DNA of 64,000 nucleotides, from NCBI RefSeq assembly GCF_030527935.1, contig NZ_JAUMZV010000007.1:8557-72556 (forward strand), given 5' to 3'. This stretch comes from Kingella sp. (in: b-proteobacteria). GTDB taxonomy: Bacteria; Pseudomonadota; Gammaproteobacteria; Burkholderiales; Neisseriaceae. The notes beneath the pieces are model-generated. The model saw nothing but the letters and a program-made list of their open reading frames with translations, did not search any database and was not told the origin of the DNA. This document shows, one piece after another, positions 34,587 to 43,437 of this stretch. The position numbers were made by a program, and so were the translations under genes. Each line of letters starts with the position of its first letter. Positions within the stretch are counted from its first letter, which is position 1.

Positions 34587-34811
34587 ATGAACGAAAACGA
34601 ATTAGAAAACTGCATCATAGAACTGGAAATCCGCCTTGCGCTGCAAGACGAGCTATTAGGCAGCCTGAACGACACAGTAGCCAAAATGCAAAACACGCTG
34701 GATTTGCAGCAGGCGCAGTTGCGGCTGTTATACAACAAAATCCAGCAGCAAAGCGAGAGCGCGGGGGATAAACCGTACAGTTTGGTGGATGAAGTGCCGC
34801 CGCATTATTAG
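34587..34811 (+). CDS. slyX: SlyX family protein
   Basis: 74 residues from the ATG at 34587; a GTG at 34578 would add three residues. A single long amphipathic helix with coiled-coil heptads (LENCIIELEIRLALQDELL, then LDLQQAQLRLLYNKI), followed by a tail ending in DEVPPHY, which is the SlyX C-terminal signature. Function unknown. A DUS is translated as LGSLNDT within the helix. Confidence 0.9.
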   Translation: MNENELENCIIELEIRLALQDELLGSLNDTVAKMQNTLDLQQAQLRLLYNKIQQQSESAGDKPYSLVDEVPPHY

Positions 34812-34921
34812 CCATTAGCGCGGTATTGGGGCAGCCTGAAAAAAGGTTACACGTTTGGTAAGGCTAAAAAGAGTTTTCAGGCTGCCTTAATCCGCAAAGG
34901 CAGCCTGAAATCTTTATAAAG

Positions 34922-35026
34922 CCTGTAAACAATGGCGCATCCAAGGTTCGCTTGATATTTTCCCAGCCAGCAAAGCCTTGTTGAATACTACGCCATTTGG
35001 CGACGAGCCGTCGCCGTTCCATTTTT
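34922..35026. repeat. 112-bp double-hairpin repeat, diverged copy
   Basis: The right half matches well (TTTGGCGACGAGCCGTCGCCGTTCCATTTT), the left half poorly. It lies between slyX and tamA with DUS copies before it. Confidence 0.55.
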
Positions 35027-35174
35027 AGTTTCAGGCGGCCTCACTTAAAGGCAGTCAGAGAACCAATCAAACCCCATTGCGAAGCAAAATTGCACCCACT
35101 CACATTATGCTAAAATGCCGCCCATTTCCGTATTCCATTTGCCGCCCCAAGGCAGCCTGAAAACGCTATCCACA

Positions 35175-37097
35175 ATGATGATTTTTCGCCCCACCGTTTT
35201 GTTCCCCTGCTTACTCGCCTTTATCAGCAGCCCGCTTTTTGCCGCACCCACCAGCAGCAATGCCAGCGAAGCCGCTTCCGCGCCCGCCAGCAGCGAAAAC
35301 CCAACCGAAGCCTCCACCCCGCCGCTAAAAAAATCCGAAATCTCCCTGCGCAAAGACAAAAGCAAAAGCGAGCAAGGCATAGACGAAGAAGAGCGCGAAC
35401 TCACCCCCAAATACCCCATCATCATCGAAGCCGACAACCCCGAAATCCAAAAAATGTTGGAGCGATACCTGCCGCTGATTGCCTACCAACGCAAAGAAGA
35501 GCTAGACAAAGAACAACTGGGCTACTTAGCCGAAGACGCGCCCAACGATGCGCGCAACATGATAAAAACCGAAGGCTATTTCAACAGCGAAATCAGCGTA
35601 ACCCCCGAAGGCGAAGGCTATCGCGTGAAAGTCATCACCGGCAAGCGCACCGTGATTGACAATGTAAACGTCGCCATTTTGGGCGATATTCTGCAAGACG
35701 ACACGCTGGACAGCTATTACAAAAACGCCTTTTCCAACTGGCAACTGCCCGTGGGCGCGCCATTTCGCCAAGAAGATTGGAGCGGCAGCAAAACATCCGT
35801 GCTCACCGCCGTAACCCGTAAAAAATACCCACTCGCCCAGTTCACAGGCACGCAAGCGGCGGTAAACCCGCAAACGCAAAAAGCCGATTTAACCGTAACC
35901 GTGGACAGCAAAAAGCCGATTTATTTTGGCGACTTCCAAATCAAAGGCAACCAACGCTATCCGCAAAGCGTGATTGCCAACATGGCGCAGTTCAAAACAG
36001 GCGATGTGTACGATTTGGACAAGCTGCTGGATTACCAGCAAGCCCTAGAAAACGACAGCCACTACACAGGCGCGTCCGTGCAAGCCGATTTTGACAATTT
36101 GCAAGGCGACCGCGTGCCCGTGAAAGTAGCCGTATCCGAAGCCAAGCGGCAAAAATTTGAAACAGGCATCAGCTTTGATTCCGAATACGGCTTGGGCGGC
36201 ATGCTGGGCTACGAGCATTACAACATCTTCAATCGCGGCTATGTCGGCTCGCTGGCTTGGGAAATGGACAAATACCAAACCAAGCTCGGCATCGGCATCA
36301 GCCAGCCGCGCAACGGCACAGGGCATTTCAACACCGCCAACATCACCTACAACCGCAGCACTACGCAAAACCTAGAAAAACGCGGCATCACATCAGGCAT
36401 TTGGCGCGTGCGCGACCGTGACAACATTGAATCGCGCATCGGCATAGAGTTTATCGCCGAAGACAGCAAAATTCCCAACGGCAACATCAACTTCGGGCGC
36501 AGCTACGCCACCATGCTCACCGCATCATGGAAACGCCAACGGCTAGAAACCCTGTTGCGCCCCGCCAATGGCTATTATCTAAGCGGCAAAGTTGGCACAA
36601 CACTTGGCTCGCTGCTTTCGTCCGCACCGATGGTTCGTGTGCACGGCAGCGCAGGTTATTACTACACCCCCGAAAACAAAAAACTGGGCACATGGGTGGC
36701 GCGCGGCGAAATTGGCTATGTGCACACCAATCAAAAATTTGAAGACGGCAATGTGCCATCATCGCTGATGTTCCGCTCGGGCGGCGCAAGCTCCATTCGC
36801 GGCTACGAACTCAACAGCATCGGCAGAAAAGTGCCGCCCAGCAGCGCGGTCTTGCCCGAACGCGTTATGTTTGTTGCCAGCGCGGAATACCAATACCCCA
36901 TCAAAAGCAGCTTCGCCCTTGCCGTCTTTCACGACATGGGCAGCGTTGCCCACAAACTCAAAGACATGACGCTCTACCACGGCACAGGCATAGGCGTGCG
37001 CTGGTTTAGCCCCGCCGCGCCGTTTTCGTTTGATATTGCCTATGGGCATCGCGATAAAAAATTGCGCTGGCATATTAGCTTGGGCACGCGGTTCTGA
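35175..37097 (+). CDS. tamA: Outer-membrane assembly protein TamA (Omp85 family)
   Basis: 640 residues from the ATG at 35175, with a signal peptide ending near FAAPTSS (residues 1-18). A charged, disordered stretch to about residue 90 precedes three POTRA-like domains (to about 310), then a 16-strand Omp85 barrel. The barrel holds FRSGGASSIRGYELNSIG, the VRGF/Y-type lid-lock motif, near residue 535, and ends with Phe in SLGTRF. With TamB, encoded 122 bp downstream, it moves proteins or lipids across the periplasm. The N-terminal extension is longer than in E. coli TamA. Confidence 0.94.
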   Translation: MMIFRPTVLFPCLLAFISSPLFAAPTSSNASEAASAPASSENPTEASTPPLKKSEISLRKDKSKSEQGIDEEERELTPKYPIIIEADNPEIQKMLERYLPLIAYQRKEELDKEQLGYLAEDAPNDARNMIKTEGYFNSEISVTPEGEGYRVKVITGKRTVIDNVNVAILGDILQDDTLDSYYKNAFSNWQLPVGAPFRQEDWSGSKTSVLTAVTRKKYPLAQFTGTQAAVNPQTQKADLTVTVDSKKPIYFGDFQIKGNQRYPQSVIANMAQFKTGDVYDLDKLLDYQQALENDSHYTGASVQADFDNLQGDRVPVKVAVSEAKRQKFETGISFDSEYGLGGMLGYEHYNIFNRGYVGSLAWEMDKYQTKLGIGISQPRNGTGHFNTANITYNRSTTQNLEKRGITSGIWRVRDRDNIESRIGIEFIAEDSKIPNGNINFGRSYATMLTASWKRQRLETLLRPANGYYLSGKVGTTLGSLLSSAPMVRVHGSAGYYYTPENKKLGTWVARGEIGYVHTNQKFEDGNVPSSLMFRSGGASSIRGYELNSIGRKVPPSSAVLPERVMFVASAEYQYPIKSSFALAVFHDMGSVAHKLKDMTLYHGTGIGVRWFSPAAPFSFDIAYGHRDKKLRWHISLGTRF

Positions 37098-37219
37098 GCA
37101 TAAAGCAGCCTAACCACCCGCATCATTGCTCACCACATCGGCAGCCTGAAACGCTGTTCAGCGTAGCTAAACCCCCATCCCCAAAGGCAGCCTGAAACCC
37201 CATTTTCACCCCAAACATC

Positions 37220-40200
37220 ATGACCGAACCATCCCCCAATCCCCAAGCAACAGAAACCCCCGACGTTTCGCCATCGCCATCCCCCGCTCCCCAAAAAACC
37301 AAAAAACCCCGGCGCCTGCTCAAATACACCTTCGGCGCGGTGGTGGTTTTGCTGGGCGCAGGCGCGGGCGGCGCGGCGTGGCTGCTCAACACCAACAGCG
37401 GCTTGCGTTTTGCCGTGTATCAACTGCCCAAGCTCGCCGACATCCAAATCACATCCAAAACGCTCACAGGCAGCATCCTGCAAGGCATCAACGCCGATGA
37501 GCTGCGCATCATCACGCCCAGCGCGGATATTGACATCAGCAGCTTGTATTTCCAATGGCAGCCGCGCCAGCTTTGGCAACGCCATTTGCACATCAGCCAA
37601 ATCAACGCGGGCGACATCCATATCCAATCCAAGCCCGCGCCGCCGCAGCCCAAAAGCCCGCCGCCCGATGAGCCAACCAGCATCAGCCTGCCGCTCACCA
37701 TCGCCGTGGACAATATCGCCATCCACAGCATCACGCAAGGCAAAAAGCGCAGCAAAATCCTGCGCCAAGCCCAAGCCAGCTATGTTTACGACCACCAACA
37801 ACACCGCATCACATTAGGCAGCCTGAAAAACTATTGGTCCAGCACCCACGGCGAACTCGCCGCCAGCACCACCAAGCCCTTTGCCCTATCAGGCAGCTTG
37901 CTGTCCGATGGCGAGCTAGATGGTATCGCCGTAACCAACACCCTAGCCCTATCAGGCAGCCTGAACAATATCATCATCAACACCGACCTAACAGGCAACG
38001 GCGTAGGCTTGCACGCCAACACCCAACTGCGCCCCTTTGCCAAGCGCATTGACGACCTAATCGGCAAAGTGAGCGTGATTGGGCAAGGCATCAACCCCAA
38101 AGCCTTTATGCCCAGCCTGCCCGAAGCCAACCTACACTTCACGCTCGGCATTACGCCCGATTTAGACGACCCCAAAGCCATGCTGCGCGGCGTACTCAAC
38201 CTGCGCAACGAAATGCCCAAAACCGCCGACAACAACGGCATCCCCGTTAAGCTCATCAACGGCATTTTTAATATTGACGACAACGGCGCAGTCAAAATAG
38301 ACCACATCCAAGCCAACCTGCTGCAAAAAGGCAGCCTGAAAATCGCAGGCGACATCCAAACCAGCGACCCCGCGCTCAATCTCACCGCCAACATCGCCCA
38401 GCTCACCAGCAGCGATGTCATCAGCACCGCCCTGCAACCCACGCTCAACGGCAGCATCAAAGCCACAGGCACATTCGCCAATCCACAAATCAACTGGCAG
38501 CTCACTACCGACCACGCCCAAAGCACAGGCAGCCTGAAAATCGCCACCGATACAAAAAACGCCCAACGCACCCTGCTGATAGAAAACGGCAGCATCAAAA
38601 CCAACAACGGCGGCGAAGTTAAACTGGCAGGCAGCCTAGAACTCTTCCAAAACCAAAAGCTCGCCGTGCAACTTGCCAGCCAAAACTTCAACCCCAGCGC
38701 GCTCTACCCCAGCTTCCCGCAAGGCAATATCAACGGCAAAATCCAAGCCACAGGCGAAATCGCCCAACAACGCATCCACAGCGAACTCAACTTCGCCCCA
38801 TCCGCCCTATCGGGCGCAAACCTATCGGGCAACGGCATCGTGGACTATCAAGACAACCACATCAGCCACGCCGACCTAGCCATCCACCTAGGCAACAACC
38901 ACCTGAACACCCAAGGTGCGTATGGCAAACAAGGCGACAGTCTCGCCTTAGACATCAACGCCCCCAATCTCAACCTATTCGGCTTCGGGCTACAAGGCGC
39001 GCTCACCGCCAAAGGCAGCCTGAAAACCACCGCCAACAGCTACACCCAAGTAGATGCCAACCTAAACGGACAAGCCCACGGCTTTGCCCTAGGCGAAGCC
39101 CTGCGCATCCAAAACCTAGACTTCAAAATCCAAGCCAGCCCCAGCCCCACCGCCCCGCTCAACATCACGCTCAACGGCAACCACATCAGCGCAGGCGGCG
39201 CGGCCATCGACAACATCACCGCCAGCCTAAACGGCACGCAACGGCAACACCAATTTAAAGCCCAAAGCAGCCTGAAAATAGACAACAAACCGCTTACCCT
39301 ACGCGCCAGCGCAAGCGGCGGGCTAAACGAGCAAACACAATGGCAAGGCAACATCAGCGAACTCAACATCGCAGGCGCGCTCAATTTGCGCCTGCAAAAC
39401 ACCATGCGGCTAGAAGCAGGCGCAGAGCGCGTGGCACTCAGCAGCGCAAGCTGGCAAGCACTCGGTGGCAGCCTGAATTTAGACCAGCTCACATGGAGCA
39501 AACAAACAGGCCTGATAACCAAAGGACGCGCCAACAACCTAAGCCTAGAACAACTGCATAACTTCTACACCCCGCCGATGGAACACAACCTAACCATCGC
39601 CGCCGACTGGGATTTAAGCTACACCCAAAGCCCGCGCGGCTACCTAAACCTGCGCCAACAAGGCGGCGACATCACCCTGCCCACCGCCCGCAAGCAGCCG
39701 CTCAATCTGCAAAACTTCGTGCTCAAAACCACGCTAGACGGCAGCGGCATCCACAACAACATCACCGCCGGCACCCGCTACGGCAAAGTATCGGGTGACT
39801 ACAACATCCTGCAAGCCTTTGGCGGCGGCAAAATCACATCCGCCCCCGTCAGCGGCAAAATCCAATTTGCCAACGACAACCTAGAAAGCCTAAAAAGCAT
39901 GATGCCCGTGGGGCACATCATCCAAGGCTCGCTGCTCGCCACCGCCCAAATCGCAGGCACAGTGGACACGCCCAAACTCAGCGGCACCGTAAACGGCGAA
40001 AACCTGTATTACCGCAACCGCCAAGTTGGCATTATTCTGGACAACGGCAGCCTGAAATCCCATTTAGACGGACAACGCTGGCACATTGATTCGCTGGTGT
40101 TTGACCGCAAAGGCGGCAAAATCAGCCTAACAGGCGATGCCGCCTATGTGAACAGCGCGCCCGATGTCAACGCCAAAATCACCGTAGCCCAATACCCCAT

Positions 40201-41107
40201 CCTAGACCAAACCAGCCGCCATCTCACGCTATCGGGCAGCACCGACATCAGCTACAACAGCAACGGCATCACGCTCACAGGCAGCCTGAAAACCGATGTC
40301 GGACGCTTCGGCTTCCAAGAAAGCAGCGCGCCCACGCTGGATGATGATGTGATTATCGTTGGCGAAGTGAAACCCGCGCCCGCGCCGCCGTTGCCGCTCA
40401 AACTCAACCTAGACTTTGACCTAAACGACCGCCTGTTCTTCGTGGGCGAAGGCTTGCGCGTGTCGCTTGGCGGCAAACTCCACCTAAGCTCCAACACCAC
40501 CGCCGATGTGCAAGCCGTGGGCAGCATCCACATCACACGCGGGCAATACAAAGCCTACGGACAAGATTTGGTGGTAAAAAAAGGCATCATTTCCTTTGTT
40601 GGGCCTTTAACCAAGCCCAATCTCAACATCCGCGCCGAACGCCGCGCATCCCCCGTGGGCGCAGGCGTAGAAGTGTTGGGCAACCTAGAAAACCCGCGCG
40701 TGAGCCTAGTTGCCGATGAACCTATGAGCGAAAAAGACAAACTCTCATGGCTGATTCTCAACCGCGCCAGCTCAGGCAACGACAGCGACAACGCCGCCCT
40801 AGCCACCGCCGCCAGCGCATATCTGGCAGGCAAGTTCAACGACAAAATGGGCTTTGTGGACGACTTCGGGCTCACCACCCAACAAACCCGCAACACCGAC
40901 ACAGGCGAGCTTAACCCCGCCCAGCAAGTGCTCACCTTCGGCAAACAGCTCACCCAAGATTTATACCTTGGCTACGAAGTCGGGCTGGGGCAAGCCAACC
41001 AAACCATCCAGCTCGTGTATCAACTCAGCCGCGCTTTCCAAGCCATCGCCCGCATCGGCACGCTCTCATCAGGCGGCGAGTTGAAATACATCAAACGGTT
41101 TGATTGA
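37220..41107 (+). CDS. tamB: Translocation and assembly module protein TamB
   Basis: 1295 residues, anchored by one transmembrane helix near residues 35-60 after a Pro-rich cytoplasmic start, with the rest a periplasmic beta-helical groove (AsmA-like/DUF490). The C-terminal DUF490 block is clear (GQYKAYGQDLVVKKGIISF, then KYIKRFD at the end). It partners TamA in envelope transport. At least ten in-frame DUS or DUS-like copies are translated as GSLK, GSLN or GSLKT, roughly one per 100 residues, blending with the repeat period of the fold. Confidence 0.94.
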   Translation: MTEPSPNPQATETPDVSPSPSPAPQKTKKPRRLLKYTFGAVVVLLGAGAGGAAWLLNTNSGLRFAVYQLPKLADIQITSKTLTGSILQGINADELRIITPSADIDISSLYFQWQPRQLWQRHLHISQINAGDIHIQSKPAPPQPKSPPPDEPTSISLPLTIAVDNIAIHSITQGKKRSKILRQAQASYVYDHQQHRITLGSLKNYWSSTHGELAASTTKPFALSGSLLSDGELDGIAVTNTLALSGSLNNIIINTDLTGNGVGLHANTQLRPFAKRIDDLIGKVSVIGQGINPKAFMPSLPEANLHFTLGITPDLDDPKAMLRGVLNLRNEMPKTADNNGIPVKLINGIFNIDDNGAVKIDHIQANLLQKGSLKIAGDIQTSDPALNLTANIAQLTSSDVISTALQPTLNGSIKATGTFANPQINWQLTTDHAQSTGSLKIATDTKNAQRTLLIENGSIKTNNGGEVKLAGSLELFQNQKLAVQLASQNFNPSALYPSFPQGNINGKIQATGEIAQQRIHSELNFAPSALSGANLSGNGIVDYQDNHISHADLAIHLGNNHLNTQGAYGKQGDSLALDINAPNLNLFGFGLQGALTAKGSLKTTANSYTQVDANLNGQAHGFALGEALRIQNLDFKIQASPSPTAPLNITLNGNHISAGGAAIDNITASLNGTQRQHQFKAQSSLKIDNKPLTLRASASGGLNEQTQWQGNISELNIAGALNLRLQNTMRLEAGAERVALSSASWQALGGSLNLDQLTWSKQTGLITKGRANNLSLEQLHNFYTPPMEHNLTIAADWDLSYTQSPRGYLNLRQQGGDITLPTARKQPLNLQNFVLKTTLDGSGIHNNITAGTRYGKVSGDYNILQAFGGGKITSAPVSGKIQFANDNLESLKSMMPVGHIIQGSLLATAQIAGTVDTPKLSGTVNGENLYYRNRQVGIILDNGSLKSHLDGQRWHIDSLVFDRKGGKISLTGDAAYVNSAPDVNAKITVAQYPILDQTSRHLTLSGSTDISYNSNGITLTGSLKTDVGRFGFQESSAPTLDDDVIIVGEVKPAPAPPLPLKLNLDFDLNDRLFFVGEGLRVSLGGKLHLSSNTTADVQAVGSIHITRGQYKAYGQDLVVKKGIISFVGPLTKPNLNIRAERRASPVGAGVEVLGNLENPRVSLVADEPMSEKDKLSWLILNRASSGNDSDNAALATAASAYLAGKFNDKMGFVDDFGLTTQQTRNTDTGELNPAQQVLTFGKQLTQDLYLGYEVGLGQANQTIQLVYQLSRAFQAIARIGTLSSGGELKYIKRFD

Positions 41108-41140
41108 CGATAAGGCAGCCTGAAAACGGTAAAACACGTT

Positions 41141-41215
41141 TTTCAACCTTGCGCATTGCGCTGCGGCATACCCCTTTGTCTCCAAATCAAAGATTTGGGC
41201 AAGGGGGCAAGGCTG
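41141..41215. repeat. 75-bp repeat, inverted relative of 13849-13924
   Basis: TTTCAACCTTGCGCATTGCG, CCCCTTTGTC, CAAATCAAAGATTTGGG and AAGGCTGCC occur in the same order as the complement of 13849-13924. Both copies sit upstream of genes whose leaders share CCAAGAAAGACCC just before the ATG. Confidence 0.55.
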
Positions 41216-41286
41216 CCGCAAAGTTGGCAACCCACTTGCTTGCAAGCTACAATCCCCTTTTCTCATCAACCCAAGAAAGACCCACC

Positions 41287-41562
41287 ATGATTAACCAATT
41301 TGACATCAACCCCTACACCAAAAACCAGCTAACCGCCTATCTGGAAAGCAAAAACATCAACCTGCGCGAAGGCATGGACAACGAAGAAACCAACAAAGAA
41401 ATCGCCGCCATCTTGCACGGCGGCTTCCCAAAAATGGTACAAAAAATTTACTCGCTGGCAAAATTTGAAAAATTCTTTTGGGAAAAACGCGAGCTATTGC
41501 ACCAACACATCGCCAACCGCTTCGCCGCCATAGACGAAAAAGCCGCCAAAAAAGGCAAATAA
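41287..41562 (+). CDS. Small conserved-looking protein of unknown function
   Basis: 91 residues from the ATG at 41287, preceded by AAGAAAGACCCACC. Hydrophilic and helical: INPYTKNQLTAYLESKNINL, ETNKEIAAILHGGFPKMVQ, then FEKFFWEKRELLHQHIANRF and a Lys-rich tail. No signal peptide or membrane segment. I do not recognise the family. It follows tamB by 180 bp. The TAA stop codon coincides with the left TAA duplication of a 160-bp element, so the element inserted exactly at the stop and regenerated it. Confidence 0.75.
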   Translation: MINQFDINPYTKNQLTAYLESKNINLREGMDNEETNKEIAAILHGGFPKMVQKIYSLAKFEKFFWEKRELLHQHIANRFAAIDEKAAKKGK

Positions 41563-41722
41563 GAACCTGTATTCACTATTTTCATAGGCAGATTTTATGA
41601 AATAAAAGCGCGGATACAAGGCAAAAAGCGCAGCAAGGTTGGACACCTTGCGAGCATTTTTAACGCAGTATCCGCGTTTTTAGGGCATAAAAGATGACTA
41701 TGAAAATAGTGAATACAGGTTC
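41563..41722. mobile_element. 160-bp palindromic element (TWA family), copy 4
   Basis: GAACCTGTATTCACTATT to AATAGTGAATACAGGTTC, 160 bp, flanked by TAA (41560-41562 and 41723-41725). The left TAA is the stop codon of the upstream gene. Confidence 0.87.
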
Positions 41723-41734
41723 TAAATATCCGAT

Positions 41735-41763
41735 GTAGGGTGTGTGGCTTTGCCACGCACCGT
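41735..41763. repeat. GTAGGGTGTGTGG half repeat
   Basis: GTAGGGTGTGTGGCTTTGCC followed by ACGCACCGT, the left half of the palindrome at 48593-48665. Confidence 0.5.
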
Positions 41764-41854
41764 AAGGCAGCCTGAAAATCTGTTTGACCATTAACTCGCT
41801 TCACTCGTTTTCAGGCTGCCACAACCACATCATTCATTCACAAGGAAACCCAAC

Positions 41855-42044
41855 ATGAGCCGAAAAGTTCAAATCAACAAAGGCACCATCCAAGACAACG
41901 CCTTAAAAGCCCTAGTCAAATCCAATCTTCTTCCGCCACAAAATAGAGCGCAACAAAAAAGGCAAAGGCAGCTACAACAGACAACAAGCAAAAAAATGGC
42001 AGGACGGTTCTTCGGAATCGTCCTGCTTTGTTTGGGCAGCCTGA
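41855..42044 (+). pseudogene. arfA: Alternative ribosome-rescue factor ArfA, with +1 frameshift
   Basis: ArfA releases stalled ribosomes on non-stop mRNA by recruiting RF2, as a backup to tmRNA. The start MSRKVQINKGTIQDNALKAL matches ArfA. After codon 25 (CTT at 41927-41929) one extra base, near C41930, shifts the frame. Skipping it gives FRHKIERNKKGKGSYNRQQ, the conserved ArfA core, then a stop at 42042-42044 within a DUS, for 62 residues in all. In frame 0 a different 70-residue protein results. A strong terminator hairpin lies inside the gene, as known for other ArfA genes, so the mature mRNA would lack a stop codon. Either inactivated, recoded, or an assembly error. Confidence 0.8.
41999..42033 (+). 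terminator. Intragenic terminator hairpin in arfA
   Basis: GCAGGACGGTTC-TTCG-GAATCGTCCTGC is a 12-bp stem (one G-U) with a UUCG tetraloop, followed by TTTGTTT. It lies 3' of the ArfA core codons but before the stop codon, the arrangement that makes arfA mRNA a tmRNA target in other proteobacteria. Confidence 0.85.
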
Positions 42045-42146
42045 AAATCAACATGGAGCAGCGATAGCTCGTTACCAAATGGCATATTCAATAAGGCTTT
42101 ACTGGCAGGCAACATCAGCAAGCCTTTGCTGCACCATCGTTTACCA
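42045..42146. repeat. 112-bp hairpin repeat, strongly diverged copy
   Basis: CATGGAGCAGCGATAGCTCG at the left and GCACCATCGTTTACC at the right recall the inverted 112-bp family; the middle is different. Low confidence. Confidence 0.35.
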
Positions 42147-42226
42147 ACGTCCCGCTTAATCTCAATCTATCTTTACAATCCGCTACGTTATATCAAAATA
42201 AAAAACAATTAATTTTCAAAAAGTTA

Positions 42227-42255
42227 TTGATTTCTCTTCGCCAAATGTTTACAAT
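42227..42255 (+). promoter_or_regulatory. Promoter of the His-rich protein gene
   Basis: TTGATT at 42227-42232, 17-bp spacer, TACAAT at 42250-42255, about 46 bp before the ATG. Surrounding DNA is A/T-rich. No convincing Zur box was found here. Confidence 0.65.
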
Positions 42256-42301
42256 GCGCGAGTAGTAATTTTTCACACAACCTAACTTAGGAGCAAACAA
42301 A

Positions 42302-42640
42302 ATGACCGATTGTCAAACACACACAAACCACACCCACGTTCACGGCGCAAACTGCGGACACACCGCCATCCAACACGGCGACCATGTGGATTATCTACAC
42401 GATGGGCATCTGCACCACGCCCACGCCGAGCATTATGATGAACACCGCTTGGACGTAACCGATGCCAACCCAGACGGCTGCCACCCCGTGCACACTTGCG
42501 GCGAACACCGCCACGGCGCAGGCTGCGGACACGAAGCCGTGCCACACGGTGACCACGTGGATTACTTGGTAAACGGTCGTTTGCATCATCAACACGGCGA
42601 CCATTGCGATGACCACGGTCCTGTACAAATCGTCAAATAA
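42302..42640 (+). CDS. Histidine-rich duplicated metal-binding-type protein
   Basis: 112 residues, about one quarter His. Two tandem units share CGHxAxxHGDHVDYLxxGxLHH: residues 18-40 and 77-99. Cys residues fall at the CGH of each unit and in CHPVHTCGEH between them. No signal peptide or membrane helix, so it is probably cytoplasmic. Composition suggests zinc or nickel binding, as storage or chaperone, but no family function is established to my knowledge. It has its own promoter and terminator, and a good AGGAG site (TTAGGAGCAAACAAA). A lone znuA is 18 kb away. Confidence 0.85.
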   Translation: MTDCQTHTNHTHVHGANCGHTAIQHGDHVDYLHDGHLHHAHAEHYDEHRLDVTDANPDGCHPVHTCGEHRHGAGCGHEAVPHGDHVDYLVNGRLHHQHGDHCDDHGPVQIVK

Positions 42641-42649
42641 TCGCGCAAT

Positions 42650-42690
42650 AAAAAACACGCTCGCAAAGCTCTGCGAGCGTGTTTTGCATT
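42650..42690. terminator. Bidirectional terminator after the His-rich gene
   Basis: AAAACACGCTCGCA-AAGCTC-TGCGAGCGTGTTTT is a 14-bp stem with A-run and T-run, between convergent genes. Confidence 0.85.
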
Positions 42691-42707
42691 TTCAGGCTGC
42701 CTGAAAA

Positions 42708-43091
42708 TTAGCGTGGGGCGCAATCTTTAAACAAAATCTCATCGTGTGGCGAAGTGATGGTAGCGATGTTGGCTTTGCGTGCGTTTTCGCTGGTGAGCAT
42801 TTCCATGCTGATGCCGTAGCCGCGACCGCCGAAAATGGTGTCCACGTTGTCCGATTTGTTCAAATCGTATTGCATCACGCGGGTTGCGCCGTTCAATTTA
42901 GCAGTGGCGGTAACAGGAATGCCTGCGCCGTTAAAGTTGTATTTCACGGCAACGCGACCTTGTTGGCAAGTGTAGTTTACGGTGCGTGTGCTGGTGATTT
43001 TTTTCGCGTTAATCGGACCGCGTGGGGCGGCGATGGCGCTGCCTGCGATAACGGTTAAAGCCAAAACGCTCAAAATTTTTGCGATGTTCAT
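42708..43091 (-). CDS. Adhesin Complex Protein homologue (lysozyme inhibitor type)
   Basis: 127 residues from the ATG at 43091. Signal peptide to about residue 22 (ALTVIAGSAIAA). The mature domain has one Cys in YTCQQG near residue 41 and one in the C-terminal FKDCAPR, the disulfide pair of the MliC-like fold. YTCQQGRVAVKYNFN, LNKSDNVDTIFGG and the ending ILFKDCAPR closely follow neisserial ACP, which is an adhesin and inhibits c-type lysozyme. Function by homology. Convergent with the His-rich gene. Confidence 0.85.
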   Translation of the reverse strand: MNIAKILSVLALTVIAGSAIAAPRGPINAKKITSTRTVNYTCQQGRVAVKYNFNGAGIPVTATAKLNGATRVMQYDLNKSDNVDTIFGGRGYGISMEMLTSENARKANIATITSPHDEILFKDCAPR

Positions 43092-43437
43092 ATTTCTATC
43101 CTTTGCGGAAAATGAAGTGAATTGCTGCAAGGATTTGCAACAAGCGGCATCATAAATTTATCTTTTGCGTTTGTCTAGCGGGGCGATTGGGCGTTTTCAT
43201 ATTTTTTCACATGGCAAACGGCGGAACGGAGCGGGGCGGGTTTAGCCGTTTGGTTGGAGCGAATAGGCAGCCTGAAAAGCCATTTTGAAACTATGGCGCA
43301 ACGACTAGCCCGCTTTAAAAATCCAACCGATGCCATCCAATATAAAGCAAGAGCACGGCTTGCAAGCAAGCCGTAGGGGCGCGCAAAACCATTTCAGGCT
43401 GCCTTATATTGCGCCCGCGTTTAGGCAGCCTGAAAAG
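43092..43437. other. Gap between the lipoprotein and ACP-like genes (346 bp)
   Basis: Contains DUS copies near 43266, 43394 and 43423, and GC-rich segments with short inverted repeats (GGCTTGCAAGCAAGCC near 43357). A 64-codon minus-strand frame at 43175-43369 has no ribosome site or recognisable features, so I do not call it. The ACP-like promoter must lie in the first 100 bp. Confidence 0.45.

Noticed and set aside
43175..43369. A 64-codon minus-strand gene
   Set aside because: It overlaps a DUS, has no ribosome site, and encodes DUS-derived FRLP residues without other features.
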